Source of the DNA: Novosphingobium sp.
GTDB lineage: Bacteria; Pseudomonadota; Alphaproteobacteria; Sphingomonadales; Sphingomonadaceae
Direction: 5' to 3'
Assembly: GCA_021299075.1 (NCBI GenBank)
Contig: JAJTFU010000126.1
Location: 1 to 5,963 of the forward strand
Length of the DNA stretch: 5,963 nt
In this document: positions 1 to 4,691 of the stretch, piece by piece
Numbering within the stretch: position 1 is the stretch's first letter
How the letters are laid out: each line of letters starts with the position of its first letter
Made by a program: the position numbers and the translations under genes
Notes under the pieces: model-generated
What the model was told of the DNA's origin: nothing
Database searches by the model: none
What the model saw: the letters and a program-made list of their open reading frames with translations, nothing else

Positions 1-1
1 G

Positions 2-64
2 GTCTATCTCGATCGTGCGAGCATCCAGGCTCAGGCGCGGAGTCGCAAGGTGGTGACGAACTGA
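2..64 (+). CDS. C-terminal end of an unidentified gene (partial)
   Basis: Reading from base 2 gives 20 sense codons (VYLDRASIQA then QARSRKVVTN) closed by TGA at 62-64, just before a strong hairpin. The position next to a terminator-like structure, convergent with the peptidase gene, suggests the genuine 3' end of a plus-strand gene that begins left of the window. The fragment is too short to assign to a family, and I do not recognise it. The minus strand is also open across this stretch, so the coding call rests on context and the well-placed stop. Treat it as likely but unproven. Confidence 0.45.
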   Translation, partial: VYLDRASIQAQARSRKVVTN

Positions 65-73
65 GCGCAAAGC

Positions 74-101
74 AAAAGGGGCCCGGTTGCCCGGGCCCCT
101 T
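74..101 (-). terminator. Rho-independent terminator of the S8 peptidase gene, possibly bidirectional
   Basis: A perfect 9-bp GC stem (GGGGCCCGG at 78-86, CCGGGCCCC at 91-99) with a 4-base TTGC loop extends to 11 bp through AA/TT pairs (76-77 with 100-101). Read on the minus strand, the stem runs into TTTTGCTTTG, a usable U-tract, and it begins 21 bases after the peptidase stop codon. On the plus strand the U-tract is only TT, so termination of the left-edge gene would be weaker. The position between two convergent genes fits a shared terminator. Confidence 0.85.
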
Positions 102-122
102 CGCCTGCTCCTTATGTGTCGA

Positions 123-1247
123 TCAACGCGTGCCGATCGTGTCGGCCGGTGCAGCCGGGTCACCGCTGACCGCGCCGCCATTGGCCGGCGTCGCCCGGGC
201 CAGCAGGATGCCGGCGAGGTGCGGCGTGGCCATCGACGTGCCGCTGATGGTGTTGTAGCCGCCGCTCAACCAGGTCGACTTGATCGACACACCGGGTTCA
301 GCATAGTCGATCGGCGGGTTGCCATAATTCGAGAAGCTGGCCCAGGTATCGCCTTGGGCAAAGGCCGAGACGGTGAAGATATTCGGCCCATTGGCGCGGG
401 CGGGCGAGCTGTTGTTAGCATTGGTGCTTTCGTTGCCAGCGGCCAACGCAAACTTCACGCCGCGGACGTTCGACGCGGCGATGACCGCGTCATCCAGCGC
501 CTGGCTCACGCCGCCGCCAAGGCTCATGTTCGCAACGTCACCGGGCTGCCCGGCTCCACCGACATAGTCCACCCCGGCGATCACGCCGGAATTGGTCCCG
601 CTGCCACGGCGGTTGAGCACGCGGACTGCCACGACAGGAGCGCCCGGCGCAACGCCGATAACGCCGATCGAATTGGCCAGCGCAGCGATCGTGCCCGCAA
701 CGTGCGTGCCATGGCCGTTCTCATCCCACGGCAGGGTCGTGCCGCCCAGGAAGCTGCGGCTGCGCGCCGTATCAACGTCGAGATCGGGATGGCTCTGGAC
801 TATCCCGGTGTCGATTACCCAGGCGGTCCCGAAGGTGCCAGCTGCCCCCCCATTGACCCGTACGATGCCCCATGGGGTTTCCTGCGGCGGTTTAGTACCG
901 CCACCGCCTGGCCTGGCCTCGATCCGGATCGGCGGAGTGGCCATGACCTGATCTTGCTCGCAATAGGCTATGTTCGGATTGGCCGCCTGCATACGTTCAA
1001 GCGCGGCCGCCGGCATATTGGCCGAAAAGCCGCGGATCGTGTTGCGATAAACGTGGCCAATCTGCCCGCCATGGGCCTGGACAGCGCCGCGCGCTTCGGC
1101 TTCGGCCTGGCCGCGACCGACTGCGCCAGCCTTGAACACGCAGATATAGGCATTGGGGATCTTGTCCCCGGCGACCTGAGCCTGAGCCGGAACCGCCAAT
1201 GCGGCGAACGGCAGTGCGGCAAGCGCCAACCTGATAGAATTAGTCAT
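123..1247 (-). CDS. Secreted S8 family (subtilisin-like) serine peptidase precursor
   Basis: This is a 374-residue preproenzyme that should hydrolyse peptide bonds after export. Residues 1-23 form a Sec signal peptide (probable cleavage AQA|QV at 23/24). Residues about 32-103 resemble an inhibitor I9 propeptide (YICVFK, then GFSANMP, then AYCEQD). A Gly/Pro-rich linker (about 111-124) leads into the catalytic domain from about W126. The full triad is visible: Asp146 in VIDTG, His179 in NGHGTHVAG, Ser338 in GTSMATPH. Asn272 in AAGNES is the expected oxyanion residue. The protein ends about 30 residues after the Ser motif with a Gly/Asp/Pro-rich tail, so there is no autotransporter or pre-peptidase C-terminal domain. 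The ATG is preceded by a weak CGGGA Shine-Dalgarno-like stretch. The only two cysteines, Cys36 and Cys96, both lie in the propeptide. The natural substrate is unknown. The gene lies downstream of the secretin gene on the same strand. Confidence 0.95.
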   Translation of the reverse strand: MTNSIRLALAALPFAALAVPAQAQVAGDKIPNAYICVFKAGAVGRGQAEAEARGAVQAHGGQIGHVYRNTIRGFSANMPAAALERMQAANPNIAYCEQDQVMATPPIRIEARPGGGGTKPPQETPWGIVRVNGGAAGTFGTAWVIDTGIVQSHPDLDVDTARSRSFLGGTTLPWDENGHGTHVAGTIAALANSIGVIGVAPGAPVVAVRVLNRRGSGTNSGVIAGVDYVGGAGQPGDVANMSLGGGVSQALDDAVIAASNVRGVKFALAAGNESTNANNSSPARANGPNIFTVSAFAQGDTWASFSNYGNPPIDYAEPGVSIKSTWLSGGYNTISGTSMATPHLAGILLARATPANGGAVSGDPAAPADTIGTR

Positions 1248-1452
1248 AAATCCCGTTATCCCAGTAGTTTGTTCGAGCGCGACTGCCTCCGCTTGAGTGC
1301 AGGGCGGAAGCTGAGACTAGCGCATGGATGGCAATAGTCCAGACCGACAGTTTCCCGATTATGGACAAATTCAAGACTGAGTTATTGGTGTCCGACCCCT
1401 ACCATGAAACTTTGTGTCATGGTTAGGATTTCCGAAGAAATAGCGCCGAAAT
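1248..1452. other. Intergenic region upstream of the peptidase gene
   Basis: These 205 bases separate the peptidase start from the secretin stop, and I find no credible small ORF or RNA gene in them. They are visibly more AT-rich than the flanking genes. On the minus strand a CATAAT hexamer (1358-1363) could act as a -10 element about 110 bases before the ATG, but no matching -35 lies at the right spacing. The palindrome at 1401-1423 is the only strong structure. No U-tract terminator follows the secretin stop, so read-through from the secretin gene into the peptidase gene is possible. Confidence 0.5.
1401..1423. promoter_or_regulatory. 23-bp imperfect palindrome, candidate operator or mRNA hairpin
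   Basis: The outer arms ACCATGA (1401-1407) and TCATGGT (1417-1423) are perfect 7-bp inverted repeats. The centre adds a further AC/GT pair around TTT, with one A/G mismatch. The site lies about 155 bases upstream of the peptidase start and 30 bases downstream of the secretin stop. It lacks a following T-run on either strand, so it does not look like an intrinsic terminator. The symmetry and length suit a dimeric repressor or activator site, but I do not recognise the motif as that of a named regulator. Confidence 0.4.
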
Positions 1453-3036
1453 TCATGGAGCTTTTAGGCCAGCCGTTGGCTGAGGCTGGGCTTGCTTACC
1501 GCCAGTCGCAGTCGAGCTCTCCTCAAACCGGCGGTGGCGCACAATGTGCGGCGTGATGACGATATATAACTCAGTCTTGGAGCGCGTCGAACGCTCGATC
1601 TTGAACAATTCGCCGGCAAGCGGGATGTCACCCAGGATAGGCACCTTGCCTTTGCGGCGCAGCACGTTTTCCTGCGTCAGGCCGCCGATCACAAAGGTTT
1701 CCCCATCGCGCACCGATGCCGAAGTCTCGGCCTCGCGCTGGCTGATCGTCGGATAGCCCTGCGAAAAGCCCGTCACCGAGGAGACCACACCGTAAATCTG
1801 TGAGGTCACATAGCCATCCGGGCTGACGCGCGGCGCGATCTGCAAGGTCACCCCGACATTCACGTATTGCACCTGCTGGGAAACGGCATTGACGCCAGAG
1901 AGAGCGATCGAGGTCAGGATCGGCAAGGCATCGCCGGTAATGATCTTGGCTGTCGAACCGGATTGCGCCGCGATCCGCGGCCGCGAGAGGATCCGGCCTT
2001 CGCCCTTCTCAATCTGCGCATAAATGGCCGCCTGAAGTACGCCCGATGGCAGCACGTCGCGCGGATCGAGGCTGACACTGTTCGGCAGGAATGATCCTGT
2101 TTCGATACGCCCGACAGCAATCTGACCGGCGCCATTGTTGAAATCGATACCCAAATTCTTTGCACCGGATTCAGTCAACTCAACAAACTGGGTTTCCAGG
2201 ATGACACTGTCCACCGGCACGTCGATCAGTTCGATCTGATCCTTGATCCGCGCAATGTAATCCTGGCTGCCGGTGATCCAGATCGCGTTGAGCCGCCGAT
2301 TGATCCCCAGCCCATTGCCAAAAGCCTGGCCAAGCGGCTTGGCCGGGGCCTGGGCTGCGCTCTGGTTTTGGTAATAGCTGGGCTGGTTTCCGGCTGCCGG
2401 CGAACCAAACCCGGGCTCGCGGCGAATGAATACGTTGTTCGGTTCAATCGTGGTGCCATCACCCAGCAGGCCGATCACTTCGCTGACATCGGCATATTTG
2501 AGCGGCACCAGTTCGTAACGATCACCGGGGTTGAGCACCCCTCTCGGGCTAAGCTGGCTGGCCTTGGCAACCGGCTCGCTTTGCGAGCCCAGCGGACGGC
2601 TTCCGGTCGCTTCTTCCTCACTGACCGGGCGAATCTTGATCTGGACCGTGGCTGGTCCAGCAGGTTCAATCGAAACTGTCGCCGGCCGCACCGTATCGAA
2701 CCGGATCACCAGATCGGCTCCGCGAGTCTCGAAGGACATCAGCCGGACGAGCCCCTTCTGCGCGGTGCGCACCGGAATGTAATTGACCCTCAACGTGTTG
2801 CGCACGATCAGGGCCGGACTTTCCGGGTTGGAATTAAGCGGTTCGAGGCGAGGCTCTTGCGGCGAGAACCGCGCGATAAAGCCGGCTTGCCCCTCATCAG
2901 CTGTCACCAGCTTGATCTCTTCCAGCACGGAAGGGATTAGCGCCCCTTGCGCCAGCAGCGGAATGGATGGCACTGTCATCAGCGCCGCTCCGACCGCGGC
3001 CAGCGCGATGGCCAGCAGCCGCTTGGGAAACTTCAA
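1453..3036 (-). CDS. Secretin family outer-membrane channel protein (type II/III secretion or type IV pilus type)
   Basis: The product is 527 residues when started at TTG 3036 (TTG 3039 adds one). Both TTGs follow a strong GGAGGGTGGGG Shine-Dalgarno stretch and give a clean signal peptide (MKFPKRLLAIALAAV..., cleavage likely PLLA|QG at 29/30). An ATG-started version from 3297 would add 87 atypical residues and overlap the divergent DUF4139 gene. Residues about 60-135 form a beta-rich, AMIN-like region. A polar linker follows (about 137-165), then a NolW-like N-domain (about 167-278) interrupted by a Gln/Ala/Pro-rich loop (about 206-242). The secretin barrel domain (about 279-500) contains ILSRPRI (349-355), VGVTLQIAPRVSPDG (394-408), VRDGETFVIGGL (442-453), the signature VPILGDIPLAGELF (465-478) and ELYIVITPHIV (489-499). 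Secretins form multimeric gated outer-membrane pores. There is no lipobox, and no pilM-P or gsp partner genes are in view, so the exported substrate is unknown. GspD and PilQ are usually longer. Confidence 0.88.
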   Translation of the reverse strand: MKFPKRLLAIALAAVGAALMTVPSIPLLAQGALIPSVLEEIKLVTADEGQAGFIARFSPQEPRLEPLNSNPESPALIVRNTLRVNYIPVRTAQKGLVRLMSFETRGADLVIRFDTVRPATVSIEPAGPATVQIKIRPVSEEEATGSRPLGSQSEPVAKASQLSPRGVLNPGDRYELVPLKYADVSEVIGLLGDGTTIEPNNVFIRREPGFGSPAAGNQPSYYQNQSAAQAPAKPLGQAFGNGLGINRRLNAIWITGSQDYIARIKDQIELIDVPVDSVILETQFVELTESGAKNLGIDFNNGAGQIAVGRIETGSFLPNSVSLDPRDVLPSGVLQAAIYAQIEKGEGRILSRPRIAAQSGSTAKIITGDALPILTSIALSGVNAVSQQVQYVNVGVTLQIAPRVSPDGYVTSQIYGVVSSVTGFSQGYPTISQREAETSASVRDGETFVIGGLTQENVLRRKGKVPILGDIPLAGELFKIERSTRSKTELYIVITPHIVRHRRFEESSTATGGKQAQPQPTAGLKAP

Positions 3037-3059
3037 CAAACCCCACCCTCCAAGCCAGC

Positions 3060-3087
3060 AGAATAGCAGGCGTTCAGCAAAGCGTAA
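3060..3087 (-). promoter_or_regulatory. Weak candidate promoter for the secretin gene
   Basis: On the minus strand, TTACGC (3082-3087) and TATTCT (3060-3065) are separated by 16 bases. TATTCT matches four of six positions of the sigma-70 -10 consensus, but the -35 match is poor. Transcription would start close to the Shine-Dalgarno sequence and leave a short leader before the TTG start. This is offered only as the best visible candidate in the divergent intergenic region. Confidence 0.22.
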
Positions 3088-3147
3088 TCGGCTTGGTACG
3101 ATTCGCAAGGGGCGGCCGGAACTTGGCCACCAGCCTGTTGCAAGGTG

Positions 3148-3175
3148 GTGACAAAATGCTGAGACGGCGTAATCT
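3148..3175 (+). promoter_or_regulatory. Candidate sigma-70-like promoter for the DUF4139 gene pair
   Basis: GTGACA (3148-3153) matches five of six -35 positions. It is followed after 16 bases by TAATCT (3170-3175), a weak -10 that keeps the first T and A and the last T. Initiation near 3182 would give a leader of about 24 bases containing the AGGAG ribosome site. The spacing and location before the first DUF4139 gene are reasonable, but the -10 is poor. Confidence 0.3.
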
Positions 3176-3193
3176 TTCAGGCTAAACGGGAAG

Positions 3194-3198
3194 AGGAG
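3194..3198 (+). promoter_or_regulatory. Ribosome binding site of the first DUF4139 gene
   Basis: AGGAG lies seven bases before the ATG at 3206. This near-ideal Shine-Dalgarno spacing fixes the start. The start also gives an immediate signal peptide, and the resulting gene does not overlap the secretin when that gene is begun at its TTG. Confidence 0.8.
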
Positions 3199-3205
3199 CA
3201 GGGCG

Positions 3206-4687
3206 ATGCGGCGGATCATCACAGGGGCCGGCCTGGCGCTGCTGGCGGGCGGCGGACTGGCGCAGGAGCGATCGGCGCAAGGCGATCTTTCGGTCACGAT
3301 CTACAACAACGGCCAGGCGCTGGTGCAGGACGTGCGGCAGGTGAACCTGCCCGCCGGCAAGTCGCGGCAGGAGTTTCCCGATGTCTCCGCGCAGATCCGT
3401 TCCGAAACCGTAACGCTGGGCGGCGAAGGCTTCGGCATCGTCGAGCAGAACTTCGATTATGACCTGCTCTCCCCCGCCGCCCTGATGGAAAAGGCTGTCG
3501 GGCAGACTGTAACCCTGCTGCGGACCAATCCGGCAACCGGCGCCGAAACGCGCGAGCGGGCGACCGTGCTGGCGGTGAACGGCGGCGTTGTCCTCAGGAT
3601 CGGTGAGCGGATCGAAGTGCTGCGCGACGATGGCCTGCCGATGCGGGTGATCTTCGATGCGATCCCGCCTGGTTTGCGCGCCCGTCCGACGCTGAGCGTA
3701 ACCGTTGACGCCGCCAAGGCCGGCCCGCGCCCACTTTCGCTCAGCTACCTGACCCCGGGCCTGGGCTGGAAGGCCGACTATGTCGCGCTGTTCGACGAGA
3801 AGGCCGGCAAGATCGATGTGCAGGGCTGGATTACCCTGACGAACAGCACCGGCACGACCTTCAGCAATGCCCGCGCATTGCTGGTGGCGGGCAGCGTGGG
3901 GCGGATTAGCCAGTCCTATCGCTATGACTCGGCGCGTGGCGTGAGACCACGCGGGAATGTGGCCGGGACCGAGAGCGGCTCCAGCGAACGGCTTGGTGAT
4001 TTTCATGTCTATCCGATCACCGGCCGCACCACGATCGCCAATGCCCAGACCAAGCAGGTCAGCTTTCTCGATGCCGTGGGCGTACCTGCACGGCGCGGCT
4101 ATGAGTTTCGCATTGCCTGGCTAGCCAACGCCGATGAGGCCGAAAGCGCCGCTTCGATCCTCAAGTTCTCCTCCGCCCGACAGGGCGGGATCGGCGAGGC
4201 GCTGCCGGCCGGGGTGGTGCGCGTTTACATGCGCGACAGCCGCGGCCAGGCGCAGTTCATTGGCGAGAGCGACATCCCGCACATGCCCGCCGGTTCATCG
4301 CTGGCGCTGCGCACCGGCGATGCCTTTGATGTCAAAGTCCAGCCGGTGGTCGAAAAGCGCGAGAGCATAACCACCGACGAGTGGGAGAAGTTCGAACGCT
4401 GGCGGGTGACCATGCCCGATGGCTCGGTACGCGAAACCTCGGTCGAGCGGCCCAAGCAGTTCTGGCGCACCCAGATGAAATACATCGTCACCAACGCCAA
4501 GCCCGAGCCGGTAACGGTCGACGTGGTCCAGGGCGGCCTTGGCCAATGGTGGTGGTGGCGCGATGTCCGCGTACCGCAGGAGAGCATCAAGGGCGTGCAG
4601 GAGAATGCCGACGAGCGCCGCTGGGAAGTGCCCGTGCCGGCCAACGGCAAGGTCGAGCTGACCGTTACCTTCCTGACTCCCTGGTAA
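3206..4687 (+). CDS. DUF4139 domain-containing exported protein (first of a tandem pair)
   Basis: The product is 493 residues, a usual length for bacterial DUF4139 proteins. The family has no established biochemical function; relatives include the mucoidy-inhibitor MuiA group. Residues 1-19 are a signal peptide (GGLA|QE), so the protein is probably periplasmic or surface-exposed. The N-terminal part (about 26-165) is beta-rich, with the family-like segments YNNGQALVQDVR and VTLLRTNPATG. The DUF4139 region (about 166-490) contains SYLTPGLGWKADYVALF (180-196), GWITLTNSTGTTFSNA (207-222), GDFHVYPITGRTTIANAQTKQVSF (starting 264), and a C-terminal sandwich ending ELTVTFLTPW. There are no cysteines, membrane helices or recognised catalytic motifs. 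Four consecutive tryptophans (448-451) stand out. The gene is divergent from the secretin and is followed after four bases by a paralogue, so the two are probably co-transcribed. A structural, assembly or envelope-maintenance role is inference only. Confidence 0.9.
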   Translation: MRRIITGAGLALLAGGGLAQERSAQGDLSVTIYNNGQALVQDVRQVNLPAGKSRQEFPDVSAQIRSETVTLGGEGFGIVEQNFDYDLLSPAALMEKAVGQTVTLLRTNPATGAETRERATVLAVNGGVVLRIGERIEVLRDDGLPMRVIFDAIPPGLRARPTLSVTVDAAKAGPRPLSLSYLTPGLGWKADYVALFDEKAGKIDVQGWITLTNSTGTTFSNARALLVAGSVGRISQSYRYDSARGVRPRGNVAGTESGSSERLGDFHVYPITGRTTIANAQTKQVSFLDAVGVPARRGYEFRIAWLANADEAESAASILKFSSARQGGIGEALPAGVVRVYMRDSRGQAQFIGESDIPHMPAGSSLALRTGDAFDVKVQPVVEKRESITTDEWEKFERWRVTMPDGSVRETSVERPKQFWRTQMKYIVTNAKPEPVTVDVVQGGLGQWWWWRDVRVPQESIKGVQENADERRWEVPVPANGKVELTVTFLTPW

Positions 4688-4691
4688 GCGC

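Noticed and set aside
87..1337. Long plus-strand ORF (416 codons) opposite the peptidase gene
   Set aside because: It is antisense to a peptidase with a complete catalytic triad, signal peptide and propeptide. It begins inside the terminator hairpin and shows no domain logic; long antisense frames are common in GC-rich genes.
1330..1363. GGAAAC followed after about 16 bases by TTG on the minus strand, considered as an ECF (EcfG-type) promoter of the peptidase
   Set aside because: The -35 differs from GGAAC with an extra A and the -10 lacks CGTT, so the match is too loose to claim.
3037..3297. ATG-initiated N-terminal extension of the secretin (87 residues)
   Set aside because: It overlaps the start of the divergent DUF4139 gene, its composition is Pro/Ser/Arg-rich with no signal peptide at the start, and a strong Shine-Dalgarno with TTG plus signal peptide lies downstream.
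3336..3351. GGCAGGT-GA-ACCTGCC inverted repeat considered as an operator
   Set aside because: It lies inside the first DUF4139 coding region at residues about 44-49, symmetry stops abruptly outside the 7-bp arms, and it can be explained by codon choice.
3182..4006. Minus-strand ORF of 274 codons opposite the first DUF4139 gene
   Set aside because: It is the antisense shadow of a well-supported family protein. Its translation is Arg/Gln/His-rich with no recognisable motif.
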